From CAIYTF01 sp963664845 (GTDB lineage Bacteria > Bacteroidota > Ignavibacteria > Ignavibacteriales > Ignavibacteriaceae): a DNA stretch of 64,000 nucleotides. Below the pieces are notes generated by a model. It was given only the letters and a program-made list of their open reading frames with translations. It ran no database searches and was not told where the DNA came from. This document shows positions 56,645 through 64,000 of the stretch, piece after piece; the stretch's first letter is position 1, and every line of letters starts with the position of its first letter. The DNA lies in the NCBI GenBank assembly GCA_963664845.1, contig OY761615.1, positions 124,001-188,000 of the forward strand, given 5' to 3'. The position numbers and the translations under genes are program-made.

Positions 56645-58171
56645 TTGGCATCAACAATCCCGATAAAGAAACCGGTTCCACCGGCTTCTTCACAGGAGAA
56701 CTATACGTTCCCTCTTACCGTGTTGACGACCCTTTTTTTCATGTGGGGATTCATCACTTGTTTAAATGATATTATAATCCCCCATCTGAAATCGGTTTTT
56801 GATTTGAATTATACACAGGCAATGTTGATTCAATTCTGCTTCTTTTTTGCTTATTTTATCGTGTCCTTCCCCGCGGGGAAAATTGTCGAAAAGATTGGTT
56901 ACCAAAAAGGAATCGTGGTAGGTCTGGTTACTGCCGGAATTGGAACGCTCATGTTCTATCCGGCGGCAGGTATGCGTTCCTATGGAATGTTCCTTGCCGC
57001 TCTTTTTGTGATGGCATCAGGCATAACCCTGCTCCAGGTAGCGGCCAATCCTTTCGTTGCTATTCTGGGAAAATCCGAGACAGCATCAAGCAGGCTTAAT
57101 CTTACGCAGGCCTTCAATTCACTGGGGACGACCATTGCCCCGGTATTTGGTTCGTTATTAATCCTCTCGATGGTGGTCAAATCTGCCGCTGAACTGAAAA
57201 GCATGAGCCCGTCCGAGGTGGAAGCATATAAAGTGCTGGAAGCAGCCTCTGTACAGGGCCCCTATCTGATAGTGGCTGTATCGTTGTTCATCATTGCAGG
57301 GATCTTTCTAGTGGTAAAACTCCCCATCATTAAAACATCAGACGTTACAGCTTCCGGAAGCACCGAGACTGATCAATCGGTTGTTTTAAAATCTGCCTGG
57401 AAATATAAACATCTGGTTCTGGGAGCGGTCGCAATTTTTCTTTATGTCGGTGCGGAAGTATCGATTGGAAGCTTTATGATCAGCTACCTCGGACTGAACG
57501 AAGTGATGGGCTTCAGCAAAGAAGAGGCAGGTAAGTATTTGTCATTCTACTGGGGTGGCGCCATGATCGGGCGCTTCTTCGGTGCCATTACACTTTCAGA
57601 ACTTAAAAACAAAAATAAAAAAGCTCTTTTGCTTGCTGCAGTTTTTTTGCTTGCAGCCATACTTGGGCTCTCTATCTCAAAAGAATATAGCGCGTTGGGC
57701 AATTTTTCAAGCATCTCGCTTTCCAACTTTACCTCAACTTTCAGCTTTGTTTTTTTGGTGGTTATTAATTTTGCGGCATTCATGGTAAGTAAATCCAATC
57801 CCGGAAAGACGCTTGCGTTGCTTGCGATTACGGCGACGGTACTTATTGCTCTGTCCATGTTAACGCATGGAAGCATTTCCATGTGGTCAATGCTGGCGGT
57901 AGGACTATTCAACTCAATAATGTTTCCAACCATATTCACTCTTGCAATTGACGGATTGGGAGAACATACGGGCGAAGGTTCCGGTATTCTCTGCATGGCA
58001 ATTGTCGGAGGTGCACTCATTCCCTTGTTTCAGGGAGTAATGGCCGATTATATCACCGGGCTTCACCATGCATATATCGTCCCCATCCTGTGTTACCTCT
58101 ATATCTCCTGGTATGGATTGAAAGGACATATTCCTTTCTGGAATCAACAAACTTTAATGGAAAGGAATTAG
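56645..58171 (+). CDS. gluP: FucP/GluP-family sugar:H+ symporter (MFS)
   Basis: A 508-residue major-facilitator transporter of the FucP/GluP family with about twelve membrane helices. Family features: FFMWGFITCLNDIIIPHLK in helix 1, QFCFFFAYFIVSFPAGKIVEKIGYQKG, LLQVAANPFVAILG and the C-terminal GIICMAIVGGALIPL-like segment (GILCMAIVGGALIPLFQG). Probable substrate glucose, galactose or a related monosaccharide. The start is TTG at 56645, six bases after GGAGG; the next ATGs would remove part of helix 1. A ROK kinase starts 1 bp after its stop codon. Confidence 0.93.
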   Translation: MASTIPIKKPVPPASSQENYTFPLTVLTTLFFMWGFITCLNDIIIPHLKSVFDLNYTQAMLIQFCFFFAYFIVSFPAGKIVEKIGYQKGIVVGLVTAGIGTLMFYPAAGMRSYGMFLAALFVMASGITLLQVAANPFVAILGKSETASSRLNLTQAFNSLGTTIAPVFGSLLILSMVVKSAAELKSMSPSEVEAYKVLEAASVQGPYLIVAVSLFIIAGIFLVVKLPIIKTSDVTASGSTETDQSVVLKSAWKYKHLVLGAVAIFLYVGAEVSIGSFMISYLGLNEVMGFSKEEAGKYLSFYWGGAMIGRFFGAITLSELKNKNKKALLLAAVFLLAAILGLSISKEYSALGNFSSISLSNFTSTFSFVFLVVINFAAFMVSKSNPGKTLALLAITATVLIALSMLTHGSISMWSMLAVGLFNSIMFPTIFTLAIDGLGEHTGEGSGILCMAIVGGALIPLFQGVMADYITGLHHAYIVPILCYLYISWYGLKGHIPFWNQQTLMERN

Positions 58172-58172
58172 T

Positions 58173-59162
58173 ATGAACATACGTAAAGACATAGTATTAG
58201 GAATAGATATTGGCGGCACTAATACCGCTTTTGGATTTGTTGATGAAGAAGGAAACTGTATCCGCGAATCAGCGCTTCCCACAAATGCATCGGAATCGGC
58301 TGATCTGTTTTTCAAACGCCTCTTCCCCGCTATTGAAAAAATGCAAACCGAAATGAACGGTGATTATAACCTGGTCGGAATTGGCATTGGCGCCCCCAAT
58401 GCCAATTACTATCACGGCACCGTCGAATTGCCTCCCAACTTGAATTGGGATACCACAAACGTGGTGGAACTGGTCGAAAAGCGATTTAATGTTCCCGCCG
58501 TTATAACAAACGATGCAAATGCTGCAGCCATTGGCGAAATGAAATTTGGTGCAGCAAAAGGAATGAAAGATTTTATCCTCATTACACTTGGAACCGGACT
58601 TGGAAGCGGCATTGTTGTAGGTGGCAACCTGGTGTATGGCCATGACGGCTTCGCCGGTGAGGTTGGGCATGCAATTGTTAAACCAGGTGGAAGAGATTGC
58701 GGTTGCGGCCGAAAAGGTTGTTTGGAAACTTATGTCTCGGCGACCGGTCTGAAACGGACCGTCTATAAACTGCTTGCCAACCGAATCACAACAAGTAAAC
58801 TGCAAGATATTTCCTACAACCAACTTACTGCCAAAACCATATACAATCTGGCAATGGAAGGTGATAAAATTGCACTTGAAGCCTTTGCTCAAACCGGAGA
58901 ACTGCTTGGTAAAGCCCTTGCTAACGCGATTGTCTACACCAGTCCCGAAGCGATTATTCTTTTTGGAGGGCTCGCCCTGGCAGGTGATCTGATTGTGAAA
59001 CCGACTGAAGAAAGCCTGACTAAAAATGCTTTGAATATTTTCAAAGGCAAAGCAAAAATATTACTCTCGCAGTTATCGGATAAAAATGCCGCTGTATTAG
59101 GTTCCGCTGCACTCATCTGGAGCGAGCTGGAAAAGAACAGTAAAGCGGTGCACCCGTGTTAA
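58173..59162 (+). CDS. ROK-family sugar kinase
   Basis: A 329-residue ATP-dependent sugar kinase: phosphate-1 loop GIDIGGTNTAFG, ITNDANAAAIGE with the catalytic Asp, TLGTGLGSGIVV, EVGHA and the ROK zinc motif CGCGRKGCLE. No DNA-binding domain, so it is an enzyme rather than a repressor. The most likely substrate is glucose (glucokinase-type), phosphorylating the sugar brought in by the transporter encoded just upstream. It overlaps the following glycosidase gene by 7 bp. Confidence 0.93.
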   Translation: MNIRKDIVLGIDIGGTNTAFGFVDEEGNCIRESALPTNASESADLFFKRLFPAIEKMQTEMNGDYNLVGIGIGAPNANYYHGTVELPPNLNWDTTNVVELVEKRFNVPAVITNDANAAAIGEMKFGAAKGMKDFILITLGTGLGSGIVVGGNLVYGHDGFAGEVGHAIVKPGGRDCGCGRKGCLETYVSATGLKRTVYKLLANRITTSKLQDISYNQLTAKTIYNLAMEGDKIALEAFAQTGELLGKALANAIVYTSPEAIILFGGLALAGDLIVKPTEESLTKNALNIFKGKAKILLSQLSDKNAAVLGSAALIWSELEKNSKAVHPC

Positions 59163-61051
59163 GGACAATACTGTTCCTCTGTCTTGTATCCGGCCTCTTT
59201 GCACAATCCGGCACTCCGGACAGAAAACTGTGGAAAGGGAATGCAATTCTTGGTGGCGGAGACATATGCTTTGTCTATTCTGATGATCTCAGAATAGTAG
59301 AAAGGAATAAGGTTCAAGGCATTCAACACCTGTATTATAAAGATTATACAGTTGATTATGTGACCGGATCGGGCGTTCACTTCTATGATACCAAAGGCAC
59401 ACAGCTTTCGGCAGTCGCGGCGGATTCCGTTGATATCAAAGATAACTGTATTGCGTATACACGCCGGATTCTTTCCGATGGAAGCATTTTTGAAATTTTT
59501 GCCTATGGGCTCTCCAACAATTCGGTAATAGTGAAATGCAAGAGTCTTCAAAGCGGCCCGGCTCATTCATTCGAAATAGCTGTAGCACTCAGAAAATCCT
59601 TTACCGGTGATAAGACAACCTCCCTGGAGGATATTTCCGGCACACCCCATCATGTGTTGGCTAAGTGGTCCAACAATGTACATGCGCAACTCTCATGCTC
59701 TGGCGATGCAATATTTAGTACTGACACAAATAAAGTGGTCACCTGCAAAGGAAAGTTCGATAAAAATGGCGAAGCGGAAGTACGCATTGTATTTGGTGAT
59801 GACATCAATCAGATCGCTGCTGCTGAAAAAACAAACAAATCAGCAGATACGTATACAACGTGCGTCGAACAAAATGCCCAATGGCTGGCCGGTGGTGAAT
59901 TGCCTAATGTTGATGCAATCGCGGAGGGCGGGCAACTTCTCTCATTTTACAAACGCTGTCTCGTTGCCACTAAATCAGCCTGTCTTAACGGACAGATTCC
60001 CGCAGATATGACCGGTCAGTTCATGACCACCAATATGCCTCAGCTTTATCCGAGAGATGCAATGAAATGTGCCCGCATTTTTTTGCTTACCGGACACCTC
60101 AAGGAAGCTAAAGACATAATTTCATTTTGGGTGAATAAACCGGTGCCAAAAAAATCGAAAGGCGAGTTCTATGCACGCTATGATGCCAACTGCAAAGCTG
60201 TTGATGGCGGCAGCGGAGCCAGATATGACGAGCCGGAATGGGATGCCAATGGTTACCTGATCCAACTACTTTCCTGGTATCATGAGAAAACAGGAGTTTG
60301 GCTGGCTGGCAAAGAGTTTATTTTTGAACTTGCGGATTTTCTCTGCAGTAAAATCGATAACGAAGGGCTGCTCTATGAGGGCGGCATTGTTGAATGGACC
60401 GGATACCTCCCTGCTACCAATATGATTTGCATTGCCGGATTGGAGTCCGCTGCCCACTTTGCAGAAAGTGCAGGCAACACAACCCTGAAAGACAAATATG
60501 GAAGTGCCGCTTCCAAAATAAAACAGAATCTTCCCAAAATGATCGATCCAACGCGAGGCACATTCACCGATATCCGTTTCCACGGCGGTAAAGCGGAAGA
60601 TAGCCGGAGTCTCACTGAAGTGACAAATAACCGGCTCTATCTTTGGGATGCGACTCCCCAATTCGGCCCTTTATGGGGCTTCAGTGATCACAAGATCCTT
60701 GAACCGACGATTACTTTTTATGAGAAAACTATTTTCGTACTTGATGGCGGTGTGCAATATTTTGAATCACCTGACAAGGGTCTGGCTGCATATGGCAATG
60801 ATGCTTTTTTCTTCACAACTGCCTCACTGGCACAATACTACAGCAAATTTACGGAACCCGGTAAAGCACTGCCTTTAATACGGTGGATGGTACGCAATTC
60901 AAATTGCTATGGGCTGATGCCGGAACGTATCTATCTTAACAGCAATGACTGTTCGGATGCATCTCCCCTCTCTTGGTGCAATGCAGAATTCGCGGCATCA
61001 GTGCTTGAGTATTCAAAGACCGTCAAATCCACAATACTTCACCAGAAGTGA
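59156..61051 (+). CDS. Exported six-hairpin glycosidase (GH15-like)
   Basis: A 631-residue secreted protein starting at GTG inside the kinase gene; signal peptide LRTILFLCLVSGLFAQ. Residues about 20-240 form a beta-rich domain and 250-620 an (alpha/alpha)6-type catalytic domain: LYPRDAMKCARIFLLTGHLKEA (GH15-like RDA segment), GARYDEPEWDANGYLIQLLSWYHEKTG, EGGIVEWTGYLPATN and CNAEFAASVLEY. Acidic residues in DEPEWD and the C-terminal region are catalytic candidates. A glucoamylase-like exo-enzyme releasing the sugar taken up and phosphorylated by the two upstream gene products fits best; specificity is not determined. Confidence 0.75.
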   Translation: MLRTILFLCLVSGLFAQSGTPDRKLWKGNAILGGGDICFVYSDDLRIVERNKVQGIQHLYYKDYTVDYVTGSGVHFYDTKGTQLSAVAADSVDIKDNCIAYTRRILSDGSIFEIFAYGLSNNSVIVKCKSLQSGPAHSFEIAVALRKSFTGDKTTSLEDISGTPHHVLAKWSNNVHAQLSCSGDAIFSTDTNKVVTCKGKFDKNGEAEVRIVFGDDINQIAAAEKTNKSADTYTTCVEQNAQWLAGGELPNVDAIAEGGQLLSFYKRCLVATKSACLNGQIPADMTGQFMTTNMPQLYPRDAMKCARIFLLTGHLKEAKDIISFWVNKPVPKKSKGEFYARYDANCKAVDGGSGARYDEPEWDANGYLIQLLSWYHEKTGVWLAGKEFIFELADFLCSKIDNEGLLYEGGIVEWTGYLPATNMICIAGLESAAHFAESAGNTTLKDKYGSAASKIKQNLPKMIDPTRGTFTDIRFHGGKAEDSRSLTEVTNNRLYLWDATPQFGPLWGFSDHKILEPTITFYEKTIFVLDGGVQYFESPDKGLAAYGNDAFFFTTASLAQYYSKFTEPGKALPLIRWMVRNSNCYGLMPERIYLNSNDCSDASPLSWCNAEFAASVLEYSKTVKSTILHQK

Positions 61052-61069
61052 TATCATCCTATAAATGAA

Positions 61070-61119
61070 ACACCGTCTCAAAAGTCTGGATCCTGTTATC
61101 CTTAACTTTGAGACGGTGT
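61070..61119. terminator. Hairpin between convergent genes
   Basis: ACACCGTCTCAAA (61070-61082) pairs perfectly with TTTGAGACGGTGT (61107-61119), 24-nt loop, and flanking AATG/CATT extends it with a bulge. It lies between the glycosidase gene and tpiA, which end toward each other, and could end transcription from both sides. No long T-run; similar palindromes may recur in the genome. Confidence 0.6.
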
Positions 61120-61252
61120 CATTTCTCACAAAACGGAATAACTCTGATTTAAGTTATAGCTCGGTAATCTTTTTTCAGCAGAAAAGGTGGCCATTCCTTC
61201 CGGAACTTCCGAAGGTGTCGATTATCGAACCGGCTTTAGAGCATCACTGCCC

Positions 61253-62008
61253 TTATTTTGCTGCCTCGATAATTTTCACGAACGAATCAGCCTTCAAACA
61301 TGCACCGCCAACCAATGCACCGTTAATATCCGCTTGTCCCAGCAATTCTGCTGCATTTTCAGGTTTAACGCTTCCACCGTACTGAATCGTGGTGTTGGCT
61401 GCACTTCCGGCGCTGTAGAGCTCTGTAAGCAGTTTTCTGATATATGCATGGACTTCCTGTGCCTGGGCAGGTGAAGCTGTTTTTCCGGTTCCGATGGCCC
61501 AAACAGGCTCATAGGCAATAACAACCTTTTCAAAATCTGCCTGGGGGATATCTTTTAGTCCTTCTACAACCTGACGTTTAATCACATCGAAGGTTATATT
61601 GGATTCACGTTCCTGAAGTGTTTCACCGATACAGAAAATCGGTATTAAACCTGAGGAGAGAGCCTTTTTGATTTTCTTGTTTATCAGTTGGTCTGATTCG
61701 CCGAAAATTGCACGGCGTTCCGAGTGACCAAGAATAACATATTCGCAACCCACACCTTTGAGCATTGGAGCGGAAATTTCCGCTGTAAAAGCGCCATTTT
61801 CCTCAAAATACATGTTTTGAGCACCTACTTTGATTGCAGAACCTTTTGTTAGAGTATGCACCGTCTCCAGCGATGTGAAAGGCGGACATACAACAATTTC
61901 GCAGGTTACATTGGCAGGAAGTGAATTTTTGATTCCAGAAACCAACTCAACTGATCCGGCAATGTCCATATACATTTTCCAATTGCCGGCTATGATCATT
62001 TTAGCCAT
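61253..62008 (-). CDS. tpiA: Triosephosphate isomerase
   Basis: A 251-residue glycolytic enzyme interconverting dihydroxyacetone phosphate and D-glyceraldehyde 3-phosphate. Catalytic Lys in GNWKM, His in ILGHSERR, Glu in VIAYEPVWAIGTGK and the C-terminal phosphate-binding IQYGGSV. The ATG at 62008 follows GGAGA at good spacing, so the frame's earlier start is not used. Convergent with the sugar operon and divergent from the next gene. Confidence 0.97.
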   Translation of the reverse strand: MAKMIIAGNWKMYMDIAGSVELVSGIKNSLPANVTCEIVVCPPFTSLETVHTLTKGSAIKVGAQNMYFEENGAFTAEISAPMLKGVGCEYVILGHSERRAIFGESDQLINKKIKKALSSGLIPIFCIGETLQERESNITFDVIKRQVVEGLKDIPQADFEKVVIAYEPVWAIGTGKTASPAQAQEVHAYIRKLLTELYSAGSAANTTIQYGGSVKPENAAELLGQADINGALVGGACLKADSFVKIIEAAK

Positions 62009-62167
62009 TATTTTTCTCCATTTCATTGAAACTGACTTCCCAAAATTACAAGAAAATTCAACTATTTAATAACAGCTTGAACTATTTTTATAAAAATCAT
62101 CATATTCATTCTGAAATCTGCCCAATAACCGCTATTTTACCTGTTCAATTTTGTTTAGTTAGGGCCA

Positions 62168-62881
62168 ATGCGTAAGCTACTTATATTCTCGTTCCTGTTC
62201 TTCATTTCTTCACTCATCCAGGCTCAAATGCCGGAGAATGATTCCATCAAGGTCACTGTTTCATTGGAGGGCACACAACTAGTCGCCAGGGATTCGGTCG
62301 GCCAGGTCGCGGTAAGTTGGCGTTTCCATGCCCCTGAAATGTACCGGTTGGACTTAAATGGCGATGATATCGAAGAAATTGTAATCATTGACAATGCTCT
62401 TTCCGATACGATCCCGGATTATACGCTCTATTTATTCTCCGTTGAAGACGGTTTGGAATTGGCTGATTCACTCTATTCCGGGCGTCTTGAACCATTGATT
62501 GAATTCAATGAAGAATTGAATGCAACCTTGTTATGCACCGGCATCCATCAGCTCGATTCGCTGCTCTATCTTACCGGACAGGATACAATCATAACTCCGA
62601 GAAAGTACTCCCTGTACGACGGCACGGAGATAATCAACGTAAGCAGCGACCTCTATTCATTGTATTTGACCCAGAATGATGCGCTTCTGGACGATTATCC
62701 AAACCTGGTCGAAAACGGTGAAATGGATTGTGCGGGCGGAGACAAGCTACTGAGCCTGATTTTCACAGTATATTACAATTATCTTCAGGCCGGGGAACTG
62801 TCTCTGGCAAATAATTTCCTGGGCACCTACCATACGTGCCCAAAATTTAGTAAATTAAAAGGACTTCTTGATTCACTTTAA
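62168..62881 (+). CDS. Exported protein of unknown function
   Basis: A 237-residue secreted protein with a signal peptide (RKLLIFSFLFFISSLIQAQ) and an acidic, beta-rich mature part (MYRLDLNGDDIEEIVIIDNAL resembles an FG-GAP/EF-like DxNGDxxxE segment of beta-propeller proteins), followed by a short helical tail. It lies 10 bp before the next small gene. No known family recognised. Confidence 0.65.
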   Translation: MRKLLIFSFLFFISSLIQAQMPENDSIKVTVSLEGTQLVARDSVGQVAVSWRFHAPEMYRLDLNGDDIEEIVIIDNALSDTIPDYTLYLFSVEDGLELADSLYSGRLEPLIEFNEELNATLLCTGIHQLDSLLYLTGQDTIITPRKYSLYDGTEIINVSSDLYSLYLTQNDALLDDYPNLVENGEMDCAGGDKLLSLIFTVYYNYLQAGELSLANNFLGTYHTCPKFSKLKGLLDSL

Positions 62882-62890
62882 GGTAATGAG

Positions 62891-63130
62891 ATGCAGATGA
62901 ACTGGAAACAATTTATTGGTAAAACTGTCCATGTGACCATGCATGAGAACTATGGCATCGTTATGGACCAAAAAGCAGATTCTGCTATTTACGAAATAGT
63001 GTTCAAAAGCGGTACCTTGGTGGATGCTTTTGAAGATGGTTTGTTTTTGGAGACACGCAGAGATGCCGAGCAGGTTAAGATTTTTGTTTTCTTCAAATCC
63101 ATTAAGTGTGTAGAAATTTTTAATTTCTAA
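62891..63130 (+). CDS. Small protein, unknown
   Basis: A 79-residue basic/acidic mixed protein beginning MQMNWKQFIGKTVHVTM, probably a small beta-barrel-like fold (alternating hydrophobics, KTVHVTMHENYGIVMDQ, IYEIVFKSGTLVDAF). AAGG lies seven bases before the ATG, and it follows the previous gene closely, so it is very likely expressed. Function unknown. Confidence 0.6.
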   Translation: MQMNWKQFIGKTVHVTMHENYGIVMDQKADSAIYEIVFKSGTLVDAFEDGLFLETRRDAEQVKIFVFFKSIKCVEIFNF

Positions 63131-63237
63131 CCTTCTGATGATACATCACGGTGTTCGCGTTTCGACTCTAAAAGTGACGTTTCATTCAGAGACACATCAA
63201 TCACAACTCTCCCCTACTTGTAAGGAATAACTTCACA

Positions 63238-64000
63238 ATGCCTATTACCATCGGTGTTATTGGAACTGGCCATTTAGGCACAATTCATACAAAGCTGTTA
63301 CAACAGATCCCATCCTGTACCCTTGTGGGAATTTACGATAAAAATCCTGAACAAGCCGCCGCTGTATCGAAAACACTGGGTGTGCCGGCTTTTGATGACA
63401 TTCATAAATTGCTTGACGTCGTTGATGCAGTGTCGATTGTCACGGTTACAAGTGCACATCATGAGATTGCTAAAATTTGTTTGGAACGCAATAAACATGT
63501 TCTTGTTGAAAAACCCATAACCGTCACCATACCCGAAGCTGAGGATTTGGTAGCTCTGGCTGCTCAAAGAAAGTTGGTATTACAGGTCGGACATATCGAG
63601 CGTTTCAATCCGGCACTCCTGTCCTTGGAGCATTACCTTCTTGAGCCTCTTTTTATTCAGTCAGATCGCCTGGCGCAGTTCAATCCCCGGGGAACTGACG
63701 TGGCGGTTGTACTGGATCTTATGATCCATGATATTGATATCATTCTTTCGCTCGTTAAATCGGAAGTTAAAAAAATTGACGCCAGCGGGGTGCCCGTGGT
63801 TTCGGCAAATGTTGATATTGCCAATGCAAGAATTGAATTTGAAAATGGTGCTGTAGCCAATGTTACCGCAAGCAGAATATCACAGAAGAAAATGCGCAAA
63901 ATGCGGATATTTCAACGTGACGGCTACATCGCATTGGATTTTCAGACCGGTGTTTCCGAAGTTTTTCACCTTATTCCCAGTGATACTGAGGTGAATACCG
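63238..64000 (+). CDS. Gfo/Idh/MocA-family oxidoreductase, 5' part
   Basis: An NAD(P)-dependent sugar dehydrogenase running past the window end (254 codons seen, no stop). Rossmann motif GVIGTGHLGTIH, then LVGIYDKN, the conserved VEKPI with the catalytic-type Lys, and VGHIERFNPA, a segment also found in UDP-GlcNAc 3-dehydrogenases (GnnA) of lipid A synthesis. An AAGGA ribosome-binding site precedes the ATG. A GnnA-like envelope-sugar role is possible; other sugar dehydrogenases share these motifs. Confidence 0.85.
   Translation, partial: MPITIGVIGTGHLGTIHTKLLQQIPSCTLVGIYDKNPEQAAAVSKTLGVPAFDDIHKLLDVVDAVSIVTVTSAHHEIAKICLERNKHVLVEKPITVTIPEAEDLVALAAQRKLVLQVGHIERFNPALLSLEHYLLEPLFIQSDRLAQFNPRGTDVAVVLDLMIHDIDIILSLVKSEVKKIDASGVPVVSANVDIANARIEFENGAVANVTASRISQKKMRKMRIFQRDGYIALDFQTGVSEVFHLIPSDTEVNT

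Overview
The window looks like chromosomal DNA from a bacterium of the Fibrobacterota-Chlorobiota-Bacteroidota (FCB) superphylum, most likely near Ignavibacteriota/Chlorobiota. Evidence: two large exported proteins end in the 'QNYPNPFNP' type-IX-secretion sorting domain typical of these lineages; signal peptides often end in 'AQ'; menaquinone genes sit beside an exported nine-haem cytochrome; and two genes carry a possible Bacteroidota-type -7 box (TAnnTTTG). Base composition is moderate and fairly even. No rRNA, tRNA, CRISPR array, phage or transposase gene was recognised. The placement is inference.

Layout. 71-5423: alpha-glucan and aldehyde metabolism. A cytoplasmic GH13 enzyme lies next to a TetR regulator, with matching palindromic operators in front of both; a YghZ-like aldo/keto reductase and an exported cyclomaltodextrinase/neopullulanase-like GH13 enzyme follow. 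5978-12097: a YgfK-like iron-sulfur flavoprotein and an XdhD-like molybdenum hydroxylase, the pair linked in other bacteria to anaerobic purine/urate metabolism. 12098-12868: non-coding, with a REPIN-like pair of inverted hairpins. 12869-18677: a giant T9SS-sorted surface protein with an almost exact internal duplication, and a truncated BspA-like leucine-rich-repeat gene. 19320-25965 (minus): a closely packed run of membrane metallopeptidase, 16-residue-repeat surface protein, TPR lipoprotein-like protein, upp, CoA-disulfide-reductase-like enzyme and der.

26110-44707: the most distinctive region. A two-helix membrane coiled-coil protein is followed by very large proteins in which TPR arrays are fused to FkbM methyltransferase, GT2, GT4 and GT9/41-like modules (at least eight glyco-modules in five genes), plus a stand-alone TPR protein made of three copies of one module and a small SAM methyltransferase. 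No priming transferase, flippase, polymerase or ABC exporter is visible, so I propose a TPR-organised machine that builds a glycan on a protein or other soluble or membrane acceptor in the cytoplasm. This is the best candidate for an undescribed system.

44749-55024: menD and menF; the nine-haem T9SS cytochrome with a clear terminator; a UPF0316 membrane protein; then pcm-miaA and prfB-cNMP protein-yjbQ. prfB keeps the classical programmed +1 frameshift, but with UAA instead of the usual UGA. 55241-64000: a C-terminal J-domain protein; a sugar operon (FucP/GluP-type transporter, ROK kinase, exported six-hairpin glycosidase); tpiA on the opposite strand; two small unknown genes; and the start of a Gfo/Idh/MocA dehydrogenase cut by the window end. 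The starch enzymes, sugar operon and tpiA fit a saccharolytic lifestyle; menaquinone genes and the cytochrome point to respiratory flexibility.
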